Source: Edaphochlamys debaryana
Lineage: Eukaryota > Chlorophyta > Chlorophyceae > Chlamydomonadales
Assembly: GCA_016858145.1 (NCBI GenBank)
Contig: JAEHOE010000101.1
Location: forward strand, 1 to 64,000
DNA length: 64,000 nt
Direction of reading: 5' to 3'
Notes under the pieces: model-generated
The model's database searches: none
What the model saw: the letters and a program-made list of their open reading frames with translations, nothing else
What the model was told of the DNA's origin: nothing
Program-made: the position numbers and the translations under genes
Shown here: one piece after another, positions 1 through 12,700 of the stretch
How the letters are laid out: every line of letters begins with the position of its first letter
How positions within the stretch are numbered: position 1 is the stretch's first letter

Positions 1-3000
1 CTACCTGTCTGACCCCTGGAACGGCCTCTCCCTGGCGGTCAACTCGGCGCTGCTGCTGCTGACTCTGCTCAAGGTGCTGCAGGACGTCAACGTGGACGTA
101 AGCAAGAGGGGGAGGGAGGGGGAGGGGGAGGGACACTGTTGGGCGTGAGTAGGAGGGGGAGGGGGAAGGGGAAGGGACAATGTTTGGGCGGCTGGCATGG
201 CTCTGAGCAGAGGGAGCCGGGCAGAGGGGAGCCCCCTTTCCCTGCGCTTCGTTGGCCACACGCTCCCTGACCCCCCTCCCCCGTCTGCCCCTCCTTGCAT
301 CCCCCCCTCCCCCCCCCCAGGGCCTGCCCCCCCACCAGACCTCGGACGCCATCCACATGTGCATGGCAGTGCTGGCGGTGTTTGTGTGGGTGAGAGGGGG
401 GGGATGGAGTGGGTGTGTTTGGGATGCGGCGTGATATGGCGTGATATGGTGTGTGGGGGGGCGCGATGGGAGTGACAGTTGGGGAAGGGGGGCAGGGGAT
501 GGTCTTCAGGCTCTGCAGGGTCGAAGCCGCCCCCGGGAGTTGACGGCTGATGCCCTGGACGGCCCACGGCCCCAGGCCCCTTCCCCACTATGTCACTGCT
601 ATCCGCTGCGACCCTTACCGCCCCAACCCTTCATCCCCCCCCCACACCCTCCGCCCCATCCCCCCCCCCCAGGTCCGTGCCATGGGTATGGCCGTGCCCC
701 TGTACCCCTCCCTGGGCCCCCTGCTCAACACGGTGGCACGCATGATGGAGGACCTGGTGGCCTTCCTGTTCCCCATGATCATTAGTAAGGGGGAGGGGGG
801 ATTAGTAAGAGGGGGGGAGGGGAGGGAGGGTGAGGGGACAGGGGAGCATGGTGGAGGACCGCGTCACCTTGCTGAGCAAGCGGAGGATGGGGGGAGGCAT
901 GCAGCTAAGAAGCCCGGTCCTGGAAGCGAGGAGGCGGGAACTGCTGGTGGTGCATCCTTGGGGCCGCCTGAACCTGCGCCCGTCCTTCCCCCCTCCTTCC
1001 CCCCCTCCCCCTCCCCCGTAGTCCTCACGGGGTTTACCACCATGCTCTTCGCCGTGTACCAGGACCAAAAGGTGGGGGGGGGGATGGGGGGAGGGGCAAG
1101 GTGGAGGGCGATGGGGATGCTGCATGCAAGCACGCATCTCGCGAAGCATCAAAGCAAGGGGACCAATCTCGAGGAGGGCCAGCCCAACCTAACACAGCAT
1201 TGCACGGCCAGACTAGGACCCGCTGGCTTTCTTGCATCATGGGACCCAGGCCTTTTGCCAATTCTCCGTCCGCCTCCATCTCCCTCCCGCCCTCGCTTGC
1301 TCGACCCCGACCCCCCCCCCCTCACCACCCCACCCCTCCTCCTCCCGCAACCGCTAGATCCAAGAGCTGTCCACCTTTGGATCCACCATGCTGTATCTGT
1401 TTGGATCCATGCTGGGCGGATTCGACTTCACCATCTTCGACGGCCTCAGCGACGTCCTGTTCTACTACGGAGTCACGGCGCAGGTGTGTTGAGGATGCGT
1501 AGGGTCGGCGCGTGATAAGTATCAGTGCAATCGCGAACAGATGTGTGTGTGGGGGGGGAGGGGTGCGCCTTGGATGGAACCATCACGTGCGGAAGGTTGC
1601 ATGTAGGGTGGTCACAAACCCAAAGACGGCCCAGCTGTCTGCGGCTCCTACTCCTCAGTTCTTTTTCCCTTTTCTCTGCCCCCTGCCCCCCTCGCATCGC
1701 CTCAGGTGGTGTTCCTGGTGGCCTCCGCCATCCTGCTCCTCAACCTGTGAGTGGGGGCCCGGGGCCGTCGGGGCGGGGGTCCCGGGAACGGACGGCAGGG
1801 GGCCTGCTCGGGTCGTTCAGGCCTCCCCTGTGAGGGCGGGGGCTTGGCTCAAGAGGGGGGCCGTTGTCCAGGCGCGCACCAGCTCAAGGGCCCACGCACT
1901 GCTCCCCTCGCGCGCTTCCCCGACTCCCCCCCTCCCTCTCGACCCCCCCTCCCCCCCCCGCCTCCTTCCCTCCTTCCGCTCTCCAATACGTTCACCCCCC
2001 CCTCCCTAACCCCCTCCCCCCCCTCATCCCCCCCCCCCAGGCTGGTGGCCATCATCACCAACCGCTACCAACCCGAGGAGGTCGAGGCGGAGACGCAGTT
2101 CAAGAAGGCACAGATCGTCAACTTCTACCAGACGCAGGTGGGGGGGCGGGTGGGGGGTGGTGGGGGGGTTGGTCGGGGTGCTGTGAGGGTGTTTGTGGGG
2201 GGTAGTACTGCCTTGCACGGGGCACGGTTGGTTGGGGTGCTGTGGCTGTTAGGGAGGGTGGGTGGGTGGGGGGTAGTATTGCCTTGCACGGGGCTGTAGA
2301 GCCTTGGTGAGACCCCGGGCCCTCGCTCGCGACTTGCTTGCTTCAACTGGCACCTGTCCGGGCCCTCGCCATGGCCCCTTTTCCTCCCCTCACGACCCCC
2401 CCCCCCCCCGCCCCTCTTCCCCCCCCCCCCAGGTCACGCACCACCTGGTGTGCTCCCCCTTCTGCCTGGTGCAGGCGGGGCTGCACATCCTGGGCATGCC
2501 GCGGGGGTCGAGGGACAAGGTGCGCAGGGGGGAAGGGGAGGGGGGGGAAGGGAGCGGGTGTCACCTGTGTCATGCACATCTGTGTATAAATCAATAGTGC
2601 AAGTCAGTCCTCCTCCTATCCTCCTCCTTCAATCCTTTTGCCCTGAACCCCTTTCTCTGCCCATTCCGTTCTGCAGATCAGCGGGTCCGCCCGCCGCCCC
2701 ACCAAGCTGGGCCTGCTGCCCCTGGACGGGGTGGTCCTGCCGGACGACTCCAGGTGGGCCTGGGCATGGGCCTGAGTGGGGCCTTAAGTGGGCCTGGCCT
2801 TTCGAGGGCCTGCGAGGGCCTCGCCTGGGCCCCTGCACTGTCGTGCATGATGGGCACCTCAGGGGGGTCCACACGCGCTGCCCTAGATGCACGGTTGCTC
2901 GCCCGCGCCACAACTACCAACCAACCGCTAACCGCCAACTCCCAACCGCCAACCGCCAACCTCCAGCGGCCGGCCCACGGGCCTGGGCGAGCTGCCGTAC

Positions 3001-6000
3001 CTGGTCTTCCTGCTCTGCGTGTACCCCGTTATGATCAGTGAGCCGGGGACGGGGGGGGGGGGGAAAGGGGACATGGGAGGCATGGGCGGGATGGGGTGAA
3101 AAAAGAATAGGACAGCATCCCAGACGCCAGCTTCACACACTTGCCGACCCACCCTCGCCTGCTCCTGACGCCCGGACCCCCAAAACCTCGCCTTAACACC
3201 CACCCACCCGTCCCCCTCGCCCCGTTCCCTCTTAGTCATCTGTGTGGTCCTGTTCGTCCTGTACACGCCCTTCGGCATCTGGCAGTTCGCATCGCGCCAA
3301 ACCAACCGCTTCGCCAAGCGTTACGGGCGGCGGCGCGGCGGCGGCAAGCGGGGCGGCAGCAAGCGGGGCAGCGGCAGCAGCTGGGCTTCGGGGCAGGCCG
3401 GCGGCGGCGAGGGCGACGGAGGCGGAGGCGCCAAGTCTCGTTGGAAGGGCGGCAAGGGCAAGAGGGGCGGCGACACGAGCGGCGGAGAGGTGAGGGGCTC
3501 GGCAGGGACGAATCAGGGACATGGGAGGACGGGGGGAATGTAAAGATTTGCAACGCGTGCAACGCGCAAGGGTGCGGCAGTCGCTGTGCAAAGTGGTGGG
3601 GGTCAGGCACAGACGATGGATGGCCTCCCCCCTGCTCCCTCCCTTCCCCATGTGCTGCCCTCCTCCAACCTTCCCCTCCCCTCCCCTCCCCCCCATGGTC
3701 CCAGTCGGGTTCGGACCACCCCGCCCGGGGCACCCTGGAACGCGCCCCCGAGCTCTCCCGCAAGGCCCTGTCGGGGGTGAGGGGGCGGGCGTTGAGGCGG
3801 GGGCGGATCAGACGGGGAGAGAGGCGGGATGGATGGCACTGGGTAGGCTCGACTGGAGGGGGGCAGGGGCGGACTGCAAGGGGAGGGGAGGGGGGCACTG
3901 GAGGGTGGCCGATGGGCAGCAGGGAATGGGCAGGGGGGAACCACCCCCTGTCCGGCCCTGCACCCCTCCTCAGCCTCCTTTCCTCACTGCAGCTGACGTT
4001 TCGGCCTCCCCCCCTACCACCACCTCCCCTCCCCCTCCCCTCCCCCCCCCCTCCCGGACCTATCATATACGCTCTCCCGCTTATCAGCTTCAACCCCCCC
4101 ACCTTCCCCCCCCAGGCCCACCTGGAGGCCGCCTCCATGGACCACCGGCAGTTCATGAAGTTCAAAAAGGCGCTGCAGGCCAACAGCAAGAAGATGGTGG
4201 GGAGGGGGGGGGAAGGAGGGCGTAAGGGAGGGGCAGGGGGGGACTTCGGTGTGTGTTTGAGGAGCTGGGGGTGTTCGGGGGGGCCGGGCTGAGAGGAGGG
4301 CGGGCGCGTCGGGTCAACGGCTGGTGGGGCCTCCTTGCCAGATGGGAGGAGGGCGGGCAGGGCGCGGGCCAGGGGCCGCATACCCTGCATGGGTCGCGGG
4401 CTGCTGCTCTTTCACTTGCACCCCTGCCCCTAAGCAACCTCAATCTTCCACCACCCCTTGACCGCCCCACATCCCCTCCATCCCCTCCATCCCCCTCCAT
4501 CCCCTCCATCCCCCTCCATCCCCTCCATCCCCCTCCATCCCCTCCATCCCCCTCCATCCCCCTCCATCCCCCTCCATCCCCCTCCATCCCCCTCCATCCC
4601 CCTCCATCCCCTCCATCCCCTCCATCCCCTCCATCCCCTCCATCCCCCTCCATCCCCCCCAACCCCCTCCATCCCCCTCCATCCCCCTCCATCCCCCCCA
4701 GAATGATGTCAGCGCCGTCAAGACCGCCGGCTTCGCACTGGGCACGCTCGTCTTTGCCGTACTCGGCACCCTGTACTACGCCGTACTCATGGTGCTCGTA
4801 CTGACCTTCTGGTCGGGCCTGTACCAGCTGATCGCCAAGGTGCTGTACAGCCTGTACAACATCCTGCTACGGCCCGTACGGGACTGGGCGCGCCAGCGCC
4901 GCCGCGCGCGCTCCGGCCGAGTCGCCCCCGAGCCTCAGCCCGCCGCTCCCTCCGAGCCCTCCTCCTCCTCTCCCCCCTCCCACCCCGGCTCTCGGCCCGG
5001 CTCAGCCGAACCCGGCCGGCCCAGCCCCAACCGCCTGGCCCCCCTCACCGTCCCCCCCGCCGCCACCGACCCCCCCAGCCCCACCCGCGCCGGCCCCAGC
5101 CGCCTCGCAGCCTCCGCCGTACCCCCCGTCGCCCACAGTCCCAGCGGCGGCACGCCCCAACGCACCTCCAACCCCGACCGACCGTCCAACCGCACCCGCA
5201 GCCCCGCCCGCACCCTGGAGGCCAACGGCACTGCCGGGGGTTTCGGGGGGCTGATCCGCGCAGTGACGGGCCGACACGACCCCGCCCAGGGGGCGTCGCA
5301 GCAGGGGGGTGTGCGTCAGGCCGCCGGCGCTGCGCCCTCGGCCCTCAACACCATGGTTGGGGGCCTGGCGGGCATGCTGGGGGGCGGGGGCGGCGCGGGG
5401 CGGGAGGGCGAGGAGGCGGCGCAGCGGCGGCACAAGGCCAAGCTGCACTGGCAGAGGGCCTTCCAAAGGTGAGGAGAGGGAGGGAGGTGGGGGCAAGGGG
5501 GAGGGGGGAATGGGAGGGAGGGATGGAGGGGAGGAGGGGGGAAGGGGATGGGCGAAACCTCTGCTCGGCAGGTCTGCCGCTTGCCGCCCAGCGCGCTTGC
5601 TCCACTGCCCCGCCCCTGCGCCAGCCTGCTCAGCCCCTGCCCATTCCTCCCTCCCCACCCCCTCACCACCCCCTCACCACACCCACGCACCCCCTCACCC
5701 CCTCACCCTCACCCCCACCCCCCAGGTTGTCGCCCAGAAGAACGAGCGCTACCTGCCCCTGCGGGACGTGCTCAAGGCGGTGGCCGCGTCCAAGTTCAAG
5801 CCCCACATGGCGGTGGGGGAGGGGGGGAGGAGGGGCGGGGAGAGGGGGGGGCGCAGGCAGGGGAGAGGCAGGCGACGTGGGCAGGGGACGGGCCGGCTTC
5901 TTTGTCCCGATTCCCAACGGTGCACCCACCCAACCCCACCCCCAACTTGCCGCCCACCCACCCAAACCCCAGAGCTGGAGTCTGTCCGTGGACCCCCGCG

Positions 6001-8249
6001 CCACCGCCCAGGACATCGTGGAGGCGCAGTTGCAGGTGGGTGGTGGATGGAGAGGGGGGGGCATGAGGGGAGGGGTCGGGGGGGTGGTGGATGGAGAGGG
6101 TGAAGGCGCTGCGTGCTGGGAGGCCTCCGGAAGGGCGCTGCGGAGGGGAGCGAGGGGCCTCGGCGCACCCCTGACCATCCCGAACCCTCTTCGCGATCGC
6201 GCCTTCCGACCGTTCCTGCCCTCTACCCCCCCTCCCTTCCCCCCTTTCCCCTGTCAGGACCTGGAGGATGACGACAATGAGTGGGACGATGACGAGCTCA
6301 ACGGAGACGACGACACGCTCGAGGTGCGGGGGGGCGTGCATGGGTGAAGGGGTGTCCGCGCGGGGAGGTGGCGTACTGTGCACGGTGTAGAACCTGCGGG
6401 TGCGGGTGCGGGGCCAGAGCACGCCGGTGCGATGATGGGGCGTGTGCGACTCGATTCAGGGTGCGGCCCGAAGCGGCAGGCGGAGAGGCGCAGTGTGCGC
6501 TACGTCTGCACCCCCCCCCTGACCCCCTCTGGACCCCAGTGGTGGTCGCATGGTTTGTTGAGCGGGGTTCGGGTGGCCAAAAGCGGGTGGTTCAGTGTTT
6601 CTGGGCTGGGGAACGGGTTTTCTCCGCCTCCAATCCCAACCGCTCCCTCCCCTTCCACCCCCCAGACCGCCATCCTGGACAAGACCGAGGCCCTCACGGA
6701 GATGGTGCAGGCGGGGCAGCGCATGCAGGTGGGGAGGGGGGAGCGAGGGATGCGGGGGGGGGGGGGGCGGGGGCCCGAGCTGGTGGGGAGGGAAAGGGAG
6801 CTCCTGGGGAGGTACGGGGCACACGCAGCTGGGCCTGGTCGCCCTTGTGTGACCCGTCATTGCCGTACCAAGCCCTGCCACCCCCACGCCCTCGTTCCAA
6901 CCTCGCTACCCCCTACCCCACCCCCCCCTCAGGCCGAGGCCCTGGACGCGCTGGTGCACCAGGTGGCGATGCTGACTCACCAACTGGCGGAGATGCAGGC
7001 AGCATCAGGAGGAGGGGGGGGAGGGGCGGGGGCGGGAGGGCCGCCCTCGCCGGCCCACTCGGCCCGCGGCGCGGTGGCGCTGGGCGGGGTCGAGAGCAGC
7101 GCCCCCTCCCATGCCCACCTCGCTCCGCCCTCGCATGGGCCGGTGCACGCGGCCCCCGCGGCGCACGGCGAGCTCGCGTCCCGCCTGCCCAGCATAGCAG
7201 GCGCCAGCCCCTACGGTGCACCGCACGCGCAGCACGCCGCGCCGTTGCGCGGCGGCTCGGGCGGCGCCTCGAGCCATGCCGCCGCCGCCGCCCCCACGGC
7301 CCTCCCCGCCCGCCTCCACCACGCCCCCGCCCACGCCCCCGCCGCCCACCCCCTCGCACAGCACGCAGCGCCCGGCGTGCTCCCAACCCACGCCCCCGCC
7401 CGCTCCGGCCCCTCGCTGCCGCTTCTGCAGCCCGCTGCTCCCCAACATGACGCCCACAACCCCCACACCCACGCCCACTCCCACACCCGGTCTCGAGCCA
7501 GCGACGAGGGTGCGGCAGCCGGGGGCCGGGGCTTCGAGGACCAGCTGCCAACGGGGGCGTTAGGGGCGGCCGCGGAGCCCTCAGGGGGCCCACACCTGCG
7601 CAGCGCCAGCCGCAGAGATGCGCCCGACCAGTCACACCAGCCAGCTAAGGCAGAGCCGGAGCACCCCCACGCCTCCAAGGCCCAGGCCCAGGCCCACGGG
7701 GAGGGCGAGGCCCAGGCCCAGGCCCAGCAGGCCCACCCGCGCCGCGGAGGCTCGCAGTCGGGCGAGGCCGCGCCCCATCAGCCGGCGGTGGTGACCGCCG
7801 CCCCGGCCCGCCCCAGCCTGCCGCCGCTGGGGACGACCGCCAGCAGCCCGCCAGACGGCGGCGCCGCCGCGCTGCCGGCGGCAGCAGCGGCCCGCGCCGC
7901 CGGCCCCAAGCGACCCGCGTCGGCGCTGCCGCCGGTCTCAGCGGCACTGCCTGGCGCCGTGTCCACTGGAAGCACAGGCGGGCCCGCGGCAGCTGGATCC
8001 GCGGCGGCGGCGCTGCCGCCAGTGGCGGCGGCGGCGCTGGATCCGGATCTCAAGAGCCTGACGGCGCTGGCGGCGGAGACGTCGTCCGGGGCCGTGGGCG
8101 GCGCCAGGGCGTCTGCCGCTGCCACCGCCAGCAGCAGCGGCAGCCCCTCGGCCGGGGGACTCGGGTCGGGGGGGCGCCGGGGTCCGTCGGCGCTGCCACG
8201 GTTGGCGCCTGCCGGCAAGGCAGAGGACGGGGCCGCTGCGGAGGAATGA
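1..8249 (+). CDS. TRP-like cation channel, 5' partial, long disordered C-terminal tail
   Basis: Exons: <2-97, 321-389, 673-784, 1022-1071, 1358-1483, 1706-1746, 2041-2137, 2433-2519, 2677-2753, 2967-3037, 3236-3489, 3705-3776, 4116-4196, 4702-5468, 5726-5812, 5973-6035, 6258-6323, 6666-6728, 6933-8249 (stop). The visible part begins in a membrane helix. It continues with an S4-S5-like stretch (LGPLLNTVARMMEDL), S5, a pore loop (LYLFGSMLGGFDF), and S6 ending LLLNLLVAIITNRY followed by an acidic/basic helix. This order is that of TRP/ion-transport channels; exact subfamily and selectivity are inference. Two further hydrophobic segments follow S6 (2994-3290 and 4720-4850), then a Pro/Ser-rich region, an acidic exon (6258-6323), a coiled-coil-like stretch (6666-6990) and about 400 Ala/Pro/Gly/His-rich residues. 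The junction 5468/5726 does not close in phase (two bases left over, next exon clearly starts in phase 0), so the model is wrong by one base there or a small intron is missed. The N-terminus lies upstream of the window. Confidence 0.82.
4470..4700. repeat. CCCCTCCAT minisatellite in channel-gene intron
   Basis: About 230 bp of head-to-tail 9-10 bp units (CCCCTCCAT or CCCCCTCCAT) fill the 3' half of the intron 4197-4701 and run directly into the acceptor before the exon at 4702. The array serves as the polypyrimidine tract. Unit length alternates between 9 and 10, so the array is imperfect. Confidence 0.95.
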
Positions 8250-9707
8250 GGAGCGGAGGTGGGGTACAGGGACGGCCAGTCTCGTGCTACGCCATGACTG
8301 CAGTGAGTCATTACTCTTGTACGCGATGGGTTATGGGCAACGTATCTAAACTATGGCTGCGGGGGCGGGCGGAGGGGCCGCACGCGCCAGGCTGGTCAGG
8401 CGGTGTTTTGGGGCGTGTGCCGAGGCAGGATTTGGCGTGGGCTGTGCACACAGGCGTGATCCGAGCTCGCGCGTGGGACCCATGTGGCTCCTAGCGTGCG
8501 CCGAGGCAGGGTCGTACGTGGGCTGTGAGCTCAGCAGGACTGGCGAGCGAGAGGCGGCGGCAGGCAGACGGCATACCGGCGTATGTACGGCGCGTGCGCG
8601 TGACTAACGGTGACGCATGTGAGCAGTTGGACTGGACACGGCGGCATGAAGCCAAGACGTGTGACGCTGGATGCAGCTGGATGATATCATGAGACGTTGC
8701 GGTTATTCATGTGATTGGGCTTGCCCAGTTGACCAACAACCCTGAGTGCCAGGGAGCGTCACGGGTCTCGGGCTACGGCGGCGGCGCGTGTGGTGCGATC
8801 GATGCGATCCGGCGTGCGTTGCTGGCGATCCGGGGTGCGGACGCGGTTGCGTGCCATGAGGCGACAGCCTCTGGTACTGGGGTGATATTCCTGAATGCGG
8901 TTGGGTTGTGGGGGTCCCTGTGGGTGCGATTCCTGCCAGGCCTGCTCGCAGTCTTTATGCATGCGGTTGGTGGGCTGTGGAAGACATGTCTTGCTCTTGC
9001 TGTTGTGCCTTCAGCGGCCCTGGGCAGCCTGCAGGGCGAATGAGCGATGCATGCAGGGTTCTTCTGGTCTGTGGAAGGAGCGGTCTGGTTCGGTCTTGGA
9101 CTGCAACGTCTTGACCGCAGAAGCAGTGCGGTCCAACGGGTTCGTTGAGGACTGCAACGGTTCGACAACTCAAGCACCTTGAGCCCGTGCAGTCGTGCAC
9201 AGGCATGCATTTGCCTTCCCCATCGCAGCAGCACGACCTCCATCCTCCATCCCAGCATTCCGTCAGGGCGCTGCACGCCAGATCGCGTCCCCCTGCAACT
9301 TGGGACCCGGGACTGTGTGCCGCAGTGGGCTCCACCCCGGCGTCTGGCGTCGGCTCAACACCCTCTCGTGCTGAGCGCCCGGAAGGTGAACAGTCTTGAA
9401 CAGACTTGAAGGAGGCTCAGCTAGCATCTCGCCATCTAACGCCACACTGACACCTCTCACGACGGTTGCAGCCGCACGTAACCCTCCAACAATCTCAAGC
9501 TCCGGAAAGCACAAGTCCGGTAATGGCGGCGCCTCTTGGACGGCCCCGTGCTTTCCCCAACTGTGCATCTCCACCCCGCAACTCCAGCAAGCATGTCAAC
9601 GCCGACCTAGCACATCCCGAGCATACGAAACCAATAGCATGCCCCTCATCTGCCGAACCCCAAGCACACCACACAGCGTCTGACGCCAGCCCCGCCCCTA
9701 GAGGGGC
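8250..9707. other. Intergenic region between convergent genes
   Basis: This holds the 3' flanks of the TRP-like channel gene (+) and the MYND gene (-). I see no exon with credible splice signals and family similarity, and no TGTAA polyadenylation signal of the volvocine type. The segment has fewer homopolymer C/G runs than the channel introns. Confidence 0.6.
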
Positions 9708-12700
9708 TCACTCCTGCGCCCCCGCGGGCTCCGCAGCCGCCTGCGCCCCCTCCCGCCGCCTCCCCGCCGCCAGCGCCCCGCACACCCCCTTGTGCCCGCC
9801 CCTCCACGCCTCCCGCTGGCAGCCCCCGTCCTTGCAGTACCGCACCGCCCGGCAGCCGCCGCACAGCGCAAGCGGCAGCGCCGACTCCCACGGCCCGTCC
9901 AGGCGCGTGCAGGCGGGGTTGCAGCAGGCCTTGGGCAGCCGCCACGTCACGCCGCCGCCAGCCCCCGCCTCCGCCGGGCCTCCACCAGCCCCCTCGGGCA
10001 CCAGCGCCGCCACCCAGTCTGGCGGGGGCGGCGCATGCGCGTCGCCTCGCAGTGCGGCCAGGCAGCTCCGCGCCTCGTTCCGGGCCTCCTCGGGGCCGTA
10101 ATAGGCAGCGGCCAGGGTGCTACACACCCTGAGGCACTCGGCCACGATGTGCTCGAGCCCGAACGATTGCAGCCATTTCGCCGCCACCAGAAGCGGCCGC
10201 ACCAGAATGCCCAGGTCGTCGGCCCCCGTTGCACTGCCACTGCTACCGCCGCCCGGCGCGGGCGGCGGCGGCGCCACCGCGGACCGTACCCACGCCGCCG
10301 CCTCGGCGCCGAGGGCGGGGTCTGCGGCCAGGAAGAGCAGGCCGCACAACACGTTGCCCCCCAGGATACGTGCGTGCCCCACGGCCCCCTCGCGACCGAA
10401 CGCCGACGTGGCGCCGGCCAACGTGCCCCGGATCGCGGGCAGGGCCCGGCAGGCGGCACTGATCAGGCGCTCGGGGGCGGCCGGCACGAGGCCCTCCGGC
10501 ACGGCGCCCCAGCCCGTCAGGGGCGAGGCCAGCAGCAGGACAGTCGCGGACAGTGCGTCGCCGAGCGTGCAGTCGCGGCCCTCCCCGGAACTGCCCAGAG
10601 CCTGCCCGCCACCTCGGCGGCGGCGGGAGGCGGCGGTCGGCGCTGCTGCCGCCGCCGCCGCCGCCTCTGCCGCCGCCGCCCGGGCCGCCAGCGCCTCCAT
10701 CAGCACCGTGGTGGCGCGGACGCAGGCGCGGAGGCTCAACGCTGCAGCGCCACGGAGCTCCGCCGCCGCCGCCGAGCTCAGCCCCAGCGCCCCCACCGGC
10801 GGCCCCACCGGCGGTGCGGGCTGCTCGCTGCCGCCACCGCCCTCGCCTGGACCCCCCACGCTCCTCTCTGCAGGAGCAGACGCCGGCTCGGCGCCCTCCC
10901 CGTCTCTGCGCCTGGGCGCCAGGGCCCCCAGCAAGCACCCGACCGCCCACACCGCCTTCTCCAGACGGACCGTGGCCGGGCCCGGGGGGCGGTCCTCCAG
11001 GCCCCTGCCCGCCGCCACCTCCTCCGCCGCCTTGCCCGCCAGCCGCCGGGCGACCTTGCCCAGGGTGGCCAGCAGCCCACACAGGTCCTGGGCCAGAGTC
11101 TCTGTGACAAGGTCGCCCGCGGCCGGGGGCTCTAGGGAGGGCCCGGGTTGGGGAGCGTGCAGGAGCGCCACCGCGGGGGAGGGCAGCGCGATTGCCATGT
11201 TGAGGAGGTGGAGCAGGGCCCTGTCGGCCTGCCCCGGGGGGCCTTCGTCGTCGCCGCCGCCGCCGCCGCCAACGGAGCGGAGCAGCTGAGCCACGGCCTC
11301 CGGGGTGGGGTTGGGGCCCAACTGCTGTACGGCAGCCTGCAGGCGCGCGAGATCCGCCGTACTACCGGAGGTCTGGAGCAGGGTGGTGCCCGTGCCACCA
11401 GGGCCGGTCATGTTCATGAAACTCGCCCGGGCCCCGGCGGCCCCCATTCGCATCACCGGCTGGGCTCCCGCGGTGAGCCGCAGCGCTGCCTCCAGCGTGT
11501 GGGCCCAGCGCGCCTCCGCCAGGAGCCGGGCCACCCGGGCCCGGGCCTCGGGCAGCCGCAGCACGCGCAGGGGGGTCCCAGGCCCTGTAGGGAGGGAGGG
11601 CAGTGCGGAAGCGCCACCGCGACGCTGTATGGAGACGCAAACACATCCAAATAAATTCTGTTTTGCTTCGTCTGCTCTGCTGAAGCTGCGCAGGTGCAAG
11701 GTGCTACCGGTGCCAGTGCTCGCTCGCGCAATTCGCGGCCGGCCCTGCCCGGACCCGGCATTACCAGGCAAGAAGTCTCCAAGCGATTTCGCCAGGAGCG
11801 CGATCTCAGCGGCCTCGGCGATGTGCAGCACGTCCGCCACCCTCTCGTCGTCCATCAGTGCCAGGGGGTGGTGCGTGCGGGCGTACTCGGCCGTAGCCAC
11901 GGCCTCAGCCAGGCCCTGCGGGGGGGGGAGGGGGGGAGGGCGGGTTTGGGTGGGTGCGCCATGCGGGCGGTGGGAGGGTAGGGGTGGGCGGGTGCGAGGC
12001 GTTGGCGTTGGCGTTGCAGAGGATTGCGGCTCCGGTAGCGCGTGCGAGTGGGTGCGTGGCCCTATTGAGCCGCAGCACGCAGCGCACGAGCTCGGGGCGC
12101 AGAGCGCGGCAGCACACACATGTGTGTGCTGTGCAGCGTGCAGGTACGCAGGTACGCAGGCACGCCGCACGCAGCACGCAGTGCGCGTCACGCGTCACGC
12201 GTCACGCACCTGCACGGTAGCGCCCAGGGCGGCCAGGGCACAGGCCTCGTCAGCAAAGGCGGGGCGGGCCGCCGGCCGCAGCAGGATCAGGTGTAGCAGC
12301 CACGATATGTCCTTGATTCGGTCCCTCCGACTCGACAGCGTGGCGTCCGCCCCCGGTCCCGCCCTCAGCACACGGAGCGTGCAGTCGAGAACGGCGCCCA
12401 CGGGCGGGGGCCTGGGCTCCTGGCCTGCATTGCTGCCCGCTGCTGCTCCGCTGCTGATCTCTGCGGGCGGCGGCGGCGGCCCGAGCAGGTCCAGCTGTGC
12501 GCACACCCCCCAGGTGCGCAGCGCCATGAGGCTGAGAGGCATGTGGTCGGGCCCACGTGCGGGCCTGGGCAGGGGCAGGCTGATGTCGACGCGGTCCGGC
12601 ACCCCCTCATCCGGCGGCAGGCGGCACGCGTCCAGCGCCGCCCAGCCGCTGCCGCCACCGCTGCCGCCGCTGGCACTGCTGCCGGAGCCCCCGCCGCCAC

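Noticed and set aside
3236..4390. 384-codon minus-strand frame opposite the channel gene
   Set aside because: It runs through several plus-strand exons and introns with good splice signals and shows only Pro/Arg/Ser composition.
9792..11289. Two long plus-strand open frames (up to 447 codons) opposite the MYND gene
   Set aside because: They are composition shadows. The minus strand has phase-consistent exons ending in an intact MYND finger.
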